A DNA stretch of 64,000 nt from Manihot esculenta (taxonomy: Eukaryota; Streptophyta; Magnoliopsida; Malpighiales; Euphorbiaceae). The stretch lies in contig NC_035170.2 in NCBI RefSeq assembly GCF_001659605.2, positions 13,496,502 through 13,560,501 of the forward strand, read 5' to 3'. How positions within the stretch are numbered: the first letter of the stretch is position 1; every line of letters begins with the position of its first letter. Both the position numbers and the translations under genes were made by a program. Shown here one piece after another: positions 34,979-47,816 of this stretch. Under the pieces are notes generated by a model. That model made no database searches and was not told the origin of the DNA. It saw nothing but the letters and a program-made list of their open reading frames with translations.

Positions 34979-36535
34979 ATGAGAGGAACTCGTCGATCTG
35001 CACGATTGACTGGAGTACCACCCCAGGACGAGGGCACTGATGCCCGTCCTCCTGCATTGCCTAGGGCAATGTCAAGTAGGTCCAGCAGAGAAAGAGCAGT
35101 AAGAGACCCTAGAAGGTCTTTGGATCTGGGTAGAAGCAGATCAGTGAGGGGAATAGTGCAAGGGGATATGTCAGAGGATGTGGGGGATCAGATGGATGTG
35201 GATCAAAGGAGGGATGGCAGTCTCGGAGTAAGTATGTTGGAAGAGGGAATGGGAGAGTCCCAAGGAGGTACTCAGGCCTCGGGATTTGTTCAGCCACCTT
35301 ACTACCCACCCTTTTCACATAATCCCGGGTATTCGATGGGAGGTACATCAGATTACCCCAGTTTTAACCCTTATCACTCTCAGATGCCATACCCACCTTT
35401 TTATCCACAGTACCCACAGTACCCTATGTATCCACCCCCAACCTACCATCCAGGCACAGCAAACCCTACCCCAGGGGATGCTGGACCTCCTCCACCACCA
35501 GTAGCCCCTACTATCCCAGAAACCCAAATGCCTAAACCTAGCTCATCTGGGGGGAGCAAGGTCAAGATGACCGACTACATGAAGCTGGGTGCTCCCCAGT
35601 TTGAAACTGGTGATGACCCGTTTGTGTACCTTGAGAGGGTCAAAACAATTACAGATGAGATAGGAGCTGATGACAGTAGAGCCATTCAGATGGCTGGGTT
35701 CACACTAAAATGCAAGAAAGCCCGAGAGTGGTTTAAGAACTATGTGAACCCGAGGTTGGACAGCCTATCATGGGAGGAGTTTGCAAATGAGTTTGCAGGA
35801 TGGGCTTTCCCTGACAGTTCAAGAGAATTGAAGATGATTGAATTTGAGCAGTTGAGGCAGACAGATGAGATGAGTGTGGATGAGTATACAGACAGATTCT
35901 TGGAGTTGTTGCCGTTTGCGGGGCAAAATTTAGACTCAGATTAGAAAAAGTCAAGGAGGTATATCATGAAGCTCCATTCCAGGTATTCCTCCTTGATTCA
36001 GTCAGCAGAAAGGGAGAGTTTCCATGCCATAGTGGATATGGCTCGGAGGATGGAGGCTAGTGCAATAATCGAGGGGAAAGTCAAGCAGTCAGTGGCACAG
36101 CCTTCTGGTTCTAAGATCCCAGGTGGGGGAAAGTTAGACCCTTCTTCTCTCAGTTCAGGCAGTAAGAGATGGGGTAAAGCCAAGTCTAAGAAGAACAAGT
36201 TCTGGAGCAAGATCAAGTCAGGTCTGGGATTAGGGAGTGGCTCAAGCTCTGGTGCAGATAATGCAGTTTGTGCAAGGTGTGGTAAGCCACACAAGGGGGT
36301 CTGCCGGGCTGGGACGAATGTATGTTTCAGATGTGGGCAAGAGGGCCACATGACTCGGGAGTGTCCAAGAGCAGTTCCTATGGCACAGTCCCAGTAGACA
36401 GCTTCTGGCAGTGTAGCTCAACCAGTAGCTCCAGCCACAACTCAGGCTAGTGGCAAAGGCAGAGGAAGAGGGGCAGCCTCTTCTTCAACAGGCTTCAGGG
36501 GTGAGGGTCCATCAGCTCCAGCACGGATCTTCACC
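34979..36535 (+). pseudogene. gag: Element D gag (two in-frame stops)
   Basis: The start is at MRGTRRSARLTGVPPQDEG, homologous to A gag; the longer upstream frame from 34883 has no counterpart. Capsid core: GFTLKCKKAREWFKNYV and EFANEFAGWAFPDSS. C-terminal knuckles: CARCGKPHKGVC and CFRCGQEGHMTRECP. Two TAG codons interrupt it: 35942-35944, where A and C have CAG (DQKK in A, DQK in C), and 36395-36397, where A has CAG (SQQM). There is no frameshift; the frame continues into pol without a gag terminator, since the gag/protease codon here is CAG (MTQQE at 36535-36549). Confidence 0.92.
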
Positions 36536-39500
36536 ATGACTCAGCAGGAGGCAAACACATCCAACACCGTGGTGTCAGGTAATCTCATCATTGGTTGTTC
36601 AGATGTGTATGCATTATTGGACCCTGGTGCATCTCATTCTTTTATTGCTCCGAGGGCCGTCGAGAGGTTGGGATTGATGGTCTCTGGGTTAGAGTGTCCC
36701 CTATGGGTCAGTGGACCCAAGTGTGACCCGTCAGTGGCAGAGTCAGTCTGCCAGTATAGTCCAGTTTTTATAGAGGGAAGATGCCTTTCTGCCGACCTTG
36801 TGGTTCTAGACTTGACAGATTTTGATGTCATTCTAGGGATGGATTGGCTATCTACCCATGGTGCTACCTTGGATTGCAGAGACAAGGTAGTCAGGTTCAG
36901 ATGTCAGGATGGGTCAGAGGTTGTCTTCAGAGGAGATAGGGGGAGTACACCTAGAGGTTTGATATCAGCCCTTCAGGCTCGTAGGCTACTCAGGAGGGGT
37001 TGTTAGGGTTTTCTAGCTCATGTGAGAGAGCTGGATAGTCATGTTAGAGAGCCCGCCTCAATGCCCGTGGTCAGTGAGTTCTTAGATGTATTCCCAGACG
37101 AGCTGCCAGGTTTACCACCTGCTAGGGAAATAGAGTTTGAAATTGAACTGATGCCTGGAACCAGACCGATCTCTATTCCTCCCTACAGGATGGCACCAGC
37201 AGAATTGAAGGAGCTTAAGGAGCAGTTGCAAGAGTTGGTAGACAGAGGATTCATCCGACCGAGTACCTCATCTTGGGGTGCTCCAGTGCTATTTGTGAAA
37301 AAGAAGGATGGATCTCTCAGACTTTGTATCGACTACAGGCAGTTAAACAAGGTCACTACCAAGAATAAGTACTCGTTGCCAAGGATCGACGATCTATTCG
37401 ACCAGCTAGCAGGAGCAGGTTGTTTCTCCAAAATAGATCTGAGATTGGGGTATCATCAGCTGAGGATAAGAGAAGAGGATGTGCCGAAGACAGCCTTCAG
37501 GACCAGATATGGGCATTATGAGTTCCTTGTGATGCCGTTCGGGTTAACCAATGCCCCTGCAGCATTCATGGATCTCATGAACAGAGTGTTTAGTCAGTAC
37601 CTGAATCACTTTGTTATTGTCTTCATAGATGATATCTTAGTGTATTCCAGGAATGCAGAGGAGCATGCCCATCATCTGAGGTTGGTTTTGCAGACCTTGA
37701 GGGAACATGGCTTGTATGCCAAGTTCTCCAAGTGTGAGTTCTGGCTGAGGAGCATCTCCTTCTTGGGGCATGTGGTGTCAGAAAATGGAATCGAGGTAGA
37801 CCCCAAGAAAGTGGAAGTTGTAGCAAACTGGCCTAGACCCACTACTGTGACAGAGATCAAGAGTTTCTTGGGTTTAGCAGGTTACTACAGGAGGTTCGTT
37901 CAGGACTTCTCTAAAATTGCAGCTCCCATGACCAGACTAACTAAGAAGAACCAGAGGTTTGTGTGAACCGATCAGTGTGAGGAGAGCTTTGAGGAGCTAA
38001 AGAAGAGGTTGACTTCAGCACCGGTGTTAGCTCTGCCGACTAGTAATGAGGACTTCACAGTCTTTTGCGATGCGTCCCGTGTGGGACTGGGTTGTGTGCT
38101 AATGCAGAATGAAAGGGTGATTGCTTATGCTTCTAGACAGCTAAAGAAGCACGAGTTGAATTACCCTACACATGACCTAGAGATGGCAGCAGTAATCTTT
38201 GCACTCAAGATGTGGAGGCATTACCTTTATGGGGTAAAATGTGAGATCTTCACAGATCATAAAAGTCTGCAGTACATCCTGAGTCAGAGAGATTTGAATT
38301 TGAGGCAGAGAAGATGGGTAGAACTGCTCAGTGACTATGATTGCAAGATTCAGTACCATCCGGGTAAGGCGAATGTTGTGGCGGACGCCTTAAGCCGGAA
38401 ATCACTTGGCAGTTTGTCCCATATTTCAGCAGAGAGGAGGCCAATGGTGAGGCAGTTTTTAGAGCTCATGAATGAAGGTCTACAGCTGGAGTTGTCTGGT
38501 ACAGGTGCTTTAGTTGCCCAGATGAGAGTGGCACCCGTGTTTCTGGAGCATGTGGCTCAGAAACAGCATGAGGACCCAGAGTTAGTGAAGATTGCCAGGA
38601 CTGTTCAGTCGGGCAAGGATAGTGAGTTCAGATTCGACAGCAAGGGGATCCTCCGCTATGGGAGCAGATTGTGTGTACCAGATGACATAGGGCTGAAGGG
38701 AGACATTATGAGAGAGGCTCATAATGCCAGATACAGCGTTCACCCTGGAGCCACCAAAATGTATGAAGATCTAAAGAAAGTGTATTGGTGGCCAGCTATG
38801 AAGAAAGAAGTGGCACAGTTTGTGTCAGCCTGCGAAGTGTGTCAGAGGGTGAAGCTAGAACATCAGAAGCCGGCTGGAATGCTTAACCCACTACCTATTC
38901 CAGATTGGAAATGTGAGAATATAGCTATGGACTTCGTGGTGGGGTTACCGGCAACGTCCAACAAATTGGACTCCATATGGGTGATTGTGGACAGACTCAC
39001 CAAATCTGCTCACTTCATCCCTGTCAGGAGTGGCTATTCTGTGGACAAATTGGCGCAGGTGTATGTTGATGAAATCATCAGGCTGCATGGGGTTCCTGTT
39101 TCAATAGTGTCTGATAGAGGGCCCCAGTTTACCTCCAGGTTTTGGCGGAGTCTGCAGAACGCTATGGGTACCAGGTTGGATTTTAGCACTGCTTTCCATC
39201 CACAAACGGACGGACAATCAGAGAGAACCATCCAGACAATAGAGGATATGCTCAGAATGTGTGTGCTGGATTTTGGCGGTTCTTGGAGGCAGCATCTACC
39301 TTTAGTGGAGTTTGCCTACAATAACAGCCATCATGCCAGCATAGGGATGGCCCCATATGAAGCTTTGTATGGAAGGAAGTGCAGGTCGCCTGTCTGTTGG
39401 GAAGAAGTAGGAGAAAAGGCCTTGGCAGGGCCTGAGCTAGTAGAGATCACCAGCAGAGTGGTGCCCATAATCAGAGAAAGGATCAAGACTGCTGCAAGCA

Positions 39501-39964
39501 GACAGAAGAGTTATGCAGATATCCGCAGAAGGCAAGTAGAGTTTCAGGAGGGGGATTTGGTATTGCTCAAGGTGTCTCCAATGAAAGGGGTGATTCGATT
39601 CGGGAAGAAAGGTAAGCTAGCTCCACGGTACATCGGACCCTTCAAAGTCTTGCAAAAGATTGGGAATGTATCGTACAAGCTGGACTTGCCTACTTCAATG
39701 GAAAGAATCCATCCGGTTTTCCATGTTTTTATGTTGAGGAAATTCGTGTCAGATATGGACAAGGTTCTTAGTGAGCCTGATGTGGAGATCCAAGAGGATC
39801 TCACCTATGTTGAACAGCCAGTATGGATCCTAGACACCCAGATCAGAAAGCTAAGGAACAAAGAGATCCCGATGGTAAAAGTCCTTTGGAATCACCACAA
39901 CATCGAAGAATGTACTTGGGAGACACAGGAGTCCATGCTCCGGCAATATCCTCATCTCTTCTAA
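36536..39964 (+). pseudogene. pol: Element D pol (two in-frame stops)
   Basis: Continuous with gag in the same frame. Protease [10 protein letters not shown] (about 36613-36645); RT with CIDYRQLNK (37324-37352) and FIDDIL (about 37622); RNase H FCDASR (about 38063) and FTDHKSL; integrase HHCC complete here ([11 protein letters not shown], then CEVCQ), with MDFVVG, SDRGPQF and DGQSER; C-terminal chromodomain-like [14 protein letters not shown]; stop at 39962-39964. Two premature stops: TAG at 37004-37006 (A has CAG: GCQGF) and TGA at 37964-37966 (A has TGG: FVWSE). All catalytic motifs remain visible. Inactive as written. Confidence 0.93.
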
Positions 39965-40070
39965 GGTAAGTGTTATGTGTTTTGTATGTATGGTTATGTT
40001 TTATGCTTTGTATGTTCATATCTTATGCTATGCCATGTTTGTTTGGTGAATATTCGGGGACGAATGTTCT

Positions 40071-40084
40071 TAAGGGGGGAAGAA
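40071..40084 (+). promoter_or_regulatory. Element D polypurine tract
   Basis: TAAGGGGGGAAGAA directly before the 3' LTR TG, the plus-strand priming site. Confidence 0.85.
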
Positions 40085-42360
40085 TGTAATACCCGGTTAG
40101 ACTCCGGTATCGGAATCCCTACCGTCTGGTGGGATCTCGGATGTCGGAAACCTCTAGAGGGGTAAAACCATGTTTTTATAAAATATTTTAATGTATTTTA
40201 TATTTTTTAAGTAAAAAGGAAATTGAGTTTTATATGGAAATGACCAAGGAGGCATTTCCAGGTTCGGCCGCCGAACCTCAAGTTCGGCCGCCAAACGTGG
40301 GATGGTTTAGGGGGGCATGTTAGGTTTCCGAAAGTCTCAAAAGGTTCGGCCGCCGAACCTCATGTTCGGTCGCCGAACTTGCATGAGATGTGGGGGCACG
40401 TTCGGTTGCCGAAAGGTGGTTTGCCAGCCCTATATAAGAGCTCCATGGCCGAAACGGGCGAGCTTTCTCCCCATTTTCGACCACGGTGAGTTCATGCTCT
40501 CCTTTGGTTCGTTTTTTATGTTTTTCCTCCGATCTTCCATGTTTTAACAAGCTCTATGTTGAATTGAAGAGATTTGAGCAAAAAGAGCAAGTTTTGGAAA
40601 CTTGGAGACCAAAGAGCGGATCTCTCCCATCTCCGAGTCGGATCGTCTCTCCTCTCGTTCTACAAGAGGTAAGAGTAGATCCATAGTTTCTTTCATGTTT
40701 TAAGTAAGTTTTATGAAGTTTCTTGGGGTAGAAATGCATGTGTAGGTTTATGTTGAGTTTTTGGTTAAATGTGTGTTTATGAGTAATGTATGTTGGATAT
40801 GCATGTTTGATGTGTTGTAGATGGGGTTTAGGATAGTTGAAGCCCCTAGGAGCTTGTATGCTTGAGTATGCATGTTGTAGAATAGGAAAATGCATGATTG
40901 AATGAGTTAGGAGGCGTTTATGCATGTTGAGCTGAGTTTCTGCCCTTTTGGGAGAAATCAGGTTCGGCAGCCGAAGGTTCTTTCAGCCGCCGAACCTGCC
41001 TATGGTAGCATGGATCGGCTGCCGAACCCTGCCCCCGAAAGATGACTTTCGGCTCTGGAAGGGACTTTCGGCCGCCGAAGGTGCCGCCGAACATGCATGA
41101 GTTTCGTCTCTGGAGGGAACCTTTGGCCGCCGAAAGTGCCGCCGAAGGTGCATGACTTTCGGCTCTGGAGGGCCTTTCGGCCGCCGAACCTGCCGCCGAA
41201 AGTGCCCTGTTCAGCCCTCCTTTGCATGTTTTCTATGGATGTTTTAAAGTGTTTTAGGGGGGCTTTTGGGGAGTATTTTTAGAGTCATATTCCTTGATGT
41301 TTGGTCCCTCATTTGAGTCCACCTGTGTAGGTTCAGACCCGAGGAACCGAGGACCCCAGCAGTGAGTCAGCTGCTCCAGTGTCTGGTCTGAGCTAACCAG
41401 AGGTGAGTGGAATAACTCTTTACGTTTTAAAGTAAATAATAAATGATTCAGCATGATTCATGCATCACGAATGCCATATGATATAATAGGTTGTTGCATT
41501 AGAATTCACGAATATGTTGCACTGCATTCTTTGTTGTGGATGTGGGTGAATGCTGTATGATCCAATTAGTCCCTGAGGAAAGACCAGGACCCCATTCTAC
41601 GGCCTGGGACGGTATGGAATGCGAAGACCAGGTGCCCAGATGAGGCCTTGGGGCAATGGTAAGTAATGTTATGATATGACAGGAAGACCAGGACCCCATT
41701 CTACGGCCTGGCACAGATATGATGCTGGGACTATTTGGTGACAGGTTTACCCTTGATGTGAATTGTCCGTGAGGTGACACATTTCATGAAAGCATGAATA
41801 TTAATATATATTTTTACTATTCTGCTCACTGGGCTTTATAGCTCACCCCTCTCCCTTAACTCCCAGGTTTGCAGGTACAGGGTAGACCAGGAGGTCAGCA
41901 AGAGTAGAGTCTTGATGCATGTAATAGATAGTTGTGGACATGAATTTGATGTAATGTAAAAGTATAGTATAGAAATGTTATGTAACGATGTTATGGATGT
42001 TAGAGTTGTGCTTGACCATAGTATGATGTAAATCCCTTTTAGTACATGATTCTAGATGTGTAATGATGCTTATATGAACCAAACTCAATACATGTTATGT
42101 CACCCCATTGGAGCATTGATGAGACTCCAAGGAGGGGTTAATGTTTATGATTTTGTCTATGTATAGTGCATGCACAGGTTGAGTTTGGTGAATGAATGAA
42201 TGAATGACCAATAAGAAAAGTTAATTTTTATGTATGTTGTTGATCATGTATGGGATTAAACAGGTTTACAGAATGAATGTTAGGCTTGCTACGGGTTCCG
42301 GCGGCCTTATGCCGACCTGGATCCTAGCGCCAGTAGCGGTCCGATTTTCGGGTCGTTACA
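40085..42360 (+). repeat. Element D 3' LTR (2276 bp)
   Basis: The full version of the D LTR, TGTAATACCCGG to CGGGTCGTTACA. It has a U3 GCC-rich block (40261-40420), a TATA box (CTATATAAG, about 40431), a donor-like AAGAGGTAAG (about 40668), a leader GCC-rich block (40960-41215) and a minisatellite (about 41580-41715). Confidence 0.94.
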
Positions 42361-42365
42361 CGGAT

Positions 42366-42680
42366 CTTGAAGTTGTTCCTCCTTTAGACTCTCCCACACC
42401 TTCTCTTTCATAGCTCACATCCAAATTTCCATCTCTCCTTTGATCATCACCCACTGCTTCCCTAACATCTGCAGACATTCTGCCTAGATCTATTCTTTTT
42501 CTGTTTACATCAAAAGATCTTCTAGAGTCCCTTGACGCTTCTCTCCTGTTACTTTTACTTGTCTATGCTCTTGATGGAGCAGCAGAGGGAAGGGCATCCA
42601 TGCCCTCATTTTCAGCTGGGACTCTGGTCAATCATGCAGATCGACGTGAGCCATGCATCCTGTCATCTGGAACATATATT
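42366..42680 (-). pseudogene. Element C gag, N-terminal part
   Basis: Reading the minus strand from about 42662, GSRRSA and LTRVPAENEG match the MRGTRRSARLTGVPPE start of A gag, followed by the Arg/Ser-rich and Asp-rich stretches. The frame is imperfect. It continues the C gag cut by element D at 32861. Confidence 0.75.
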
Positions 42681-42926
42681 TAAACACATAAACATTAGCA
42701 TCATATAGTTCATGAGGATACAAATGAACCCACAACATACATATCATATCATCAATGCACATGCATATAGTTATGGCATTACACATCATCATACATACAT
42801 CCAGACAAGACCCTACATCCTATTCCTAGTGGACATGACTTTTTCTAGCTGTGCTTGCCCTCTAAAATATCTCTGAGCCCAACACTCTATGTCTGACCAT
42901 ATAAATCTAGGGCTCTGATATCACTT
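42681..42926 (-). other. Element C untranslated leader and primer-binding site (inner copy)
   Basis: On the minus strand a decayed TGATATCAGAGCCCTAG (about 42905-42923) sits next to the LTR start. The leader AACCCACAACATAC...GGACATGACTTTTTC is repeated in part at 43118-43205. Confidence 0.7.
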
Positions 42927-43205
42927 TATAATGACTTGAAAATTGAACCGCTACAGGTACTAGGGTTCAGGTGGACTTAAGGTCGCTGGAGCTTATAGCA
43001 AGTTTACAGTACATCCTGTTACACCTGATATAATCTTAAACATAATCATAAACCAAAACTTGACATGTGCATGCATCATAACTAAGAACATAAAACCTAT
43101 ACCAGAGCCTTCATCAAATGAACCCACAACATACATACATCCACACAGGACTCTACATCCTATCCCTACTGGACATGACTTTTTCTAGTTGTACTTGCCC
43201 TCTAA
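42927..43205 (-). repeat. Partial duplication at the 5' end of element C
   Basis: 42927-43117 is the first 190 or so bases of a C-type LTR (starting TATAATGACTTG). At CAAATGAA it switches to leader sequence (43118-43205) that duplicates about 42721-42860. The leader then continues at 45362-45422 to a second primer-binding site and the full LTR. This is a tandem duplication with a microhomology junction. Confidence 0.75.
43201..43205. other. Target-site duplication of LTR6 (TCTAA)
   Basis: TCTAA lies before the TG at 43206 and again at 45357-45361 after the CA at 45356. Confidence 0.95.
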
Positions 43206-45356
43206 TGTAACGACCCCAAAATGGACCGTCACCGGCGCTAGGATTCAGGTCGGCTTAAGGCCGCCAGAACCCGTAGCAAGCCTGCTAAACTCTCTGTGTA
43301 TCTGTAAATCTCATACATGATCATACATTTTTGTGAAAATAAAAACTCTTTTCTCTGTACCAAGGCTTACCCTGTGCATGCACTATCCCTGTACTCAGTA
43401 TTCTGTACCCTGTACCCCTGACTAGAGCTTGCTCTAGATGGGTTATCTCGTACCTGTTAAGCCTGGTTTTTCACATACGTTGTAAAACATGTACATATAC
43501 AGATCATGTACCCAAAGAATTACAACACAAAACAGTACTAAGTCAAGCACAATTCTAACTAAATATACCACTGATACATCTCTTTATAAATACATGTCCA
43601 CTCTAAACTATTACAAGTCTCAGTTTCTCTTTCTGAACTCTTCTGGACTTTCCCTCTGTACACTGTACACTGAATCCTGCAAGACTGGGATTAAGGGAGT
43701 GGGATGAGCTCTATAGCCCAGTGAGTAGACTACTAAAATCAGTCATAACATATGATCTTATGGAATGCGTCATAACACAGACAAGCCACATCAAGAGTAA
43801 ACCTGTCACCACATAGCCTCAGTAACTTCCGTGCCAGGGCGTAGAATCGAGCACCTGGTCTTCCTGTCATATATGTATATGTGTATAACACCTCTGTACT
43901 TACCATTGCTAGGGCGTAGTCAAAGGCTCCTGGTCTTTACTATACCTGCCAGGGCGTAGTCAAAGGCTCCTGGTCTTAACTCAGAGACTATTGGATCATT
44001 CAGCATTTACTCACACCAACAATTAACAATGCAATGCAACATAGTCGTGAATACTAATGCAGTCAACCTATTTGCATAATCATGATGCATGAGATATGCT
44101 AAAACATTCCATTGTTTTATTAAAAGCACTAAGTGTAGTTCCACTCACCTCTGGCTCTGGACTGACTCTGCAGGTTCAGTAAACTCTGGAGCAGTACTCA
44201 CTGCTGCTCTCTCTGGTTCCTCTGGTCTGTATAAACACATAAAGACGTAAATGAGGGACCAAACTACCTTAAAATAACTCTATTGAACTACCCAAGAATC
44301 CCCTTAATCTTACTCTCCAGCTCATGCAAAACATACAAAAGAAAAGCTGAACAGAACACTTTCGGCGGCAGGTTCGGCGGCCGAATGTCCTCTCCAGAGA
44401 CGAAACTCAAGCACCTTCGGCGGCACCTTCGGCGGCCGAATCCCCCAAACAGAGCCGAACATGCAAAAACACTCGGGGGCAAGCTGTGGCAACCAAGCCA
44501 CCATGCAGGAGGTTCGGCGGCCGAATGAACCTTCGGCTGCCGAACCTGAGTTCATCCAGAACTCAGCTTCAACGGCAACCCATCTCCTTCTTCCCTTCAA
44601 CTTCTCCAAACATGCATACTTCAACTATTCTACACACATATACGCAAGTATATGTTCACAGGGGTCTAAAACTATCTAATAACCCCAACAACCAAAACAA
44701 ACATAACACATAAACATGTATACATGCATAAAGCATCAAAATCACCCTTTATCACCTAAACATGCATCTCTCTCCACAACTGCCATAAAATCTTCAGAAA
44801 ACATAAACACATGTTCAAGAGCATCACTTACCTCCTATAACAAGAAGATGAACACTCTGAACAAGGGAAACGGACCAACTCTTCTCACACTCTCAAATCT
44901 CAAAACCTTTAGCTTTTGTTTCAAACTTTCCAAACCTTTGACACAACAACCTTCAATCTTCTGTATGAGCAGCTCAATATTGCAGATTAGTCATGAGAGA
45001 CGTGGCCTATTCCATGGCAAGAATCTGAGGCCAACATCTGTCAAAAGCCATGACTCAGCTAGCTGGCCAACTCATCTTCGGCTGCCCAATCACATGCAAG
45101 ACCATGCAACGTTCGGGGGCCGAACTTGAACTTCGGAAGCCGAACATTGAGCACTTTCGGCGGCCGAACTTACCTTCGGCGGCCGAACTTGGCTGAAGTC
45201 ATTTTCTCTTCAAAACTCAAAACTATATAACTTACAAACCTTAAAACACATCATAACACTGAGAAAACAAAAATCCTACCCTTTTATCGAATCCCAGCAC
45301 CTCGGATTCCACCAGACAACAGGAATTCCGGTGCCGGACTCTAGCCGGGTATTACA
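43206..45356 (-). repeat. Solo LTR6, Tekay-type (2151 bp)
   Basis: It runs TGTAACGACCCC to CCGGGTATTACA with perfect TCTAA duplication. Its own minisatellite unit (CCAGGGCGTAGTCAAAGGCT) is at 43833-43978. GCC-rich blocks are at 44360-44550 and 45110-45190. The many short frames here are repeat by-products. Confidence 0.94.
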
Positions 45357-45361
45357 TCTAA

Positions 45362-45422
45362 AATATCTATGAGTCCAACACTCTAGGTCTGACCATATAA
45401 ATTTAGGGCTTTGATATCACTT
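45362..45422 (-). other. Element C leader and primer-binding site (outer copy)
   Basis: Continues 43118-43205 after LTR6 is removed. On the minus strand TGATATCAAAGCCCTAAAT (about 45401-45419) is a decayed initiator-Met primer site. Confidence 0.75.
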
Positions 45423-47358
45423 TTTATTGACTCGAAAATCAGACTGCCACCGGTGCTAGGGTTCAGGTGGACTTAAGATTGTCGGAGCTCGTAGTAAGTC
45501 TACAATACATCCTGTTACACCTGATATAATCTTAAACATGATCATAAAAACATATGAAAATATTTCCATCTTATAAACCAAAACTTGACATGTTCATGCA
45601 TCATAACTGAAAATATAAAACCCATATCAAAGCCCTCATTAAATGCTCCAATATGGTCAATATTACATGCCTTAAGCATGGCTCAAACATAGCTTAAACC
45701 GTAAAACTTTTACATAAGAAGATCATATACAAGGATTATAAACAAAATTCGGGCAAAACACAATTCTAATCCACAATATGGATTACATATCCACATCTAT
45801 ACTATTACATCAGAGCTGTACCATACAACACTACTGATTTTCCAAGCTAACTCTGGTCCAACAAACCTGAAGTTAGAGAAAAGGGATAAGCTACAAGACT
45901 CTAGTGAGTAGAAATATAATCATAAAATAATTCAATAAAATATATGATCGTATGAATGCATCACAATACAAACAATTCACATCAAGATGAACTCGTCACT
46001 TGAAATCCTCTATAAATTTCAATAGTACTCGGTGCACAATGGGTGCTCCTTAGCCCTTTCTCTTAAACATAACATAACATATCTATATTGTCATGGCATA
46101 GAATGGTCCTCGACCTAGACTTCCTTATCCATCATAATATATTATAGCATGTTCGAGGGCTAATGGGTCATCCAACATCCATCCACAACAACAATAAATT
46201 ATACAATGCATCATATTCGTGAATTTTTAATGCAAAACAACCTAATTATATATACATGGCATTTGTGATACAGCTTAAAACGTTTAATTTCTTTAAAATA
46301 ATAGTTCAGTTTAGTTCTACTCACCTCTGGCTGACACAAGTCTAGTTCTGAAACAGTTATCTCACTACAAGTCTCTACGGTCTCCCAAGCCCTATCCTAT
46401 ACAGATGTATTTAAATGAGGCACCAAACATAACTTTTACAACACTTGACACTACTCCAAGAAACCCTTAAGAACATATTAGAGAACATGTAGAAAACGAA
46501 CTAAAAATGGCTGGACAGAGGACTTTTGGCAGCCTAAAGTCCCCTTACAAATCCGAAAGTCGAACCTTCGAAGGCAAGTTAGGCTGCCAAAAGGCAGCCT
46601 TCACAGGCAGGCTCAACGGTCGAACCTGAGTTCTTCTACAATGCAGAACCCAATTCAACCTCAGCCAATAACCCTCAAAATGCTTCTAACTTACATGCAA
46701 TAGCTCACAAACAACCATGCACACTCAACACACATAAGGAACACTTAAAGCTAACCTAAATTTCATCATGCATTAACAACACAAGAAAAATCATCCATTA
46801 TCAAAAACTAAAAACTTAAACTCTAAAAAATATAAAAGATCTTGCATGCATCATCAAACCATGGAAACAACTTATGCCTCTTTTAAAAAATCCAATAATA
46901 AAAGAGAAGCAAGGATTATAACTTACCTCTTGGAGGAAACACCAACACAACAACAAGGAGAAATTTAGAGGAGAAGAAGAAATAAGCTCCAAAGATTCCA
47001 AAAGCTAAAATACAAAAATTAAACTTGATTCTTCAAAATAAAAGTAAAAATTCATGAGAAAATTGCTTAAAAGAAGAGTTTGTGAAGAAGAGGAGTAAGA
47101 GACTCTCTTCCGCTCAAAATGGAGAAAAAGTTCTCTCCTTTTTCAAGCTGGCGACCCAACTTGAAGGTTCAACAGTAAACCTTAAAACTTTTCTAAAACT
47201 CTTTTTTTTTTAATTTTCATTTTAAACACATTTTAAAATTCTTCAAATACATTTTATAAAAATCCATTTTACCCTTCTAAAACGTTTGATTCCGGATTCC
47301 AACAGAGATTCTATTAGAAAGTTAGAATTTCGATACTGAAGTTTAGCTGGATATTACA
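45423..47358 (-). repeat. Element C 5' LTR
   Basis: It runs TTTATTGACTCG (decayed TGTAACGACCCG) to GGATATTACA. It aligns with 24067-26032 over its length but with frequent substitutions and some indels, and its GCC-rich motifs are eroded. Confidence 0.88.
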
Positions 47359-47501
47359 AAGGGGATATCGTTCACTAAGACACTTTCACTATCATGGACC
47401 GCTCGCAGTGTAACAATGGATGCAGGAGCGTGAATGAGGCCATCGAAGGAGGAGCTAGAGTCTAAACTTCCACCAGAGGAAGAAGAAGTATTCCTATTCA
47501 T
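47359..47501 (-). pseudogene. Tat2 antisense gene, N-terminal part
   Basis: From the ATG at 47501 on the minus strand: MNRNTSSSSGGSLDSSSSF, then SVLVNDIP. It continues across element C into SVLIEKDV at 24066. The serine-rich N-terminus matches Tat1 (MNVSTSSSSSS at 8500). This stretch is open. Confidence 0.65.
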
Positions 47502-47816
47502 TTATACAGAGGGAAAAGCAAATAGGAATTACCTTGAGTAAATAAGTCTGTAGGAAAAGATGAGTGATCGAGTCTTTTCTAAATTATAAAAGTCAGTTGT
47601 GAGTAAAAGTGGTATTTGGACAAGAAGGATTTTTATATGACGATTTCGACAGTAGGTTTTGAATGCGGCTTGAGGAACAAGGCAATCATCATTTATAATC
47701 AAAAGCAGGCAAAGCAACACGAGCATGGAAGACCAATCTAAATACACCACGTGTCCCAGATCGTAAAAACAACTATCACCTTCAAATCTAAAGAATCAAG
47801 ACCAGCGGGGGACATT

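Larger units (their letters stand above)
32861..42360 (+). mobile_element. Element D: full-length Tekay-like retrotransposon with four nonsense mutations
   Basis: 5' LTR 32861-34707, primer-binding site, one gag-pol frame 34979-39964, polypurine tract, 3' LTR 40085-42360, and a perfect CGGAT duplication. It is the same family as A, on the opposite strand, and is inserted in the gag of C. The LTRs are near identical except for an internal deletion of about 430 bp in the 5' LTR and one minisatellite unit. The protein frame is unbroken apart from four stop codons. Confidence 0.95.
24067..47358 (-). mobile_element. Element C: old Tekay-like retrotransposon, host of several nested insertions
   Basis: The outer LTRs are 24067-26032 (3') and 45423-47358 (5'). 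The internal region lies at 26033-29254, 31299-32860 and 42361-42926, in reverse orientation. The flanks are GAGGG (24062-24066) and AAGGG (47359-47363), a decayed 5-bp duplication; Tat2 sequence is continuous once C is removed. Inside sit solo LTR4, element D and solo LTR6. The two C LTRs differ at many positions and coding frames are broken throughout, so C is clearly older than A and D. Confidence 0.88.
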
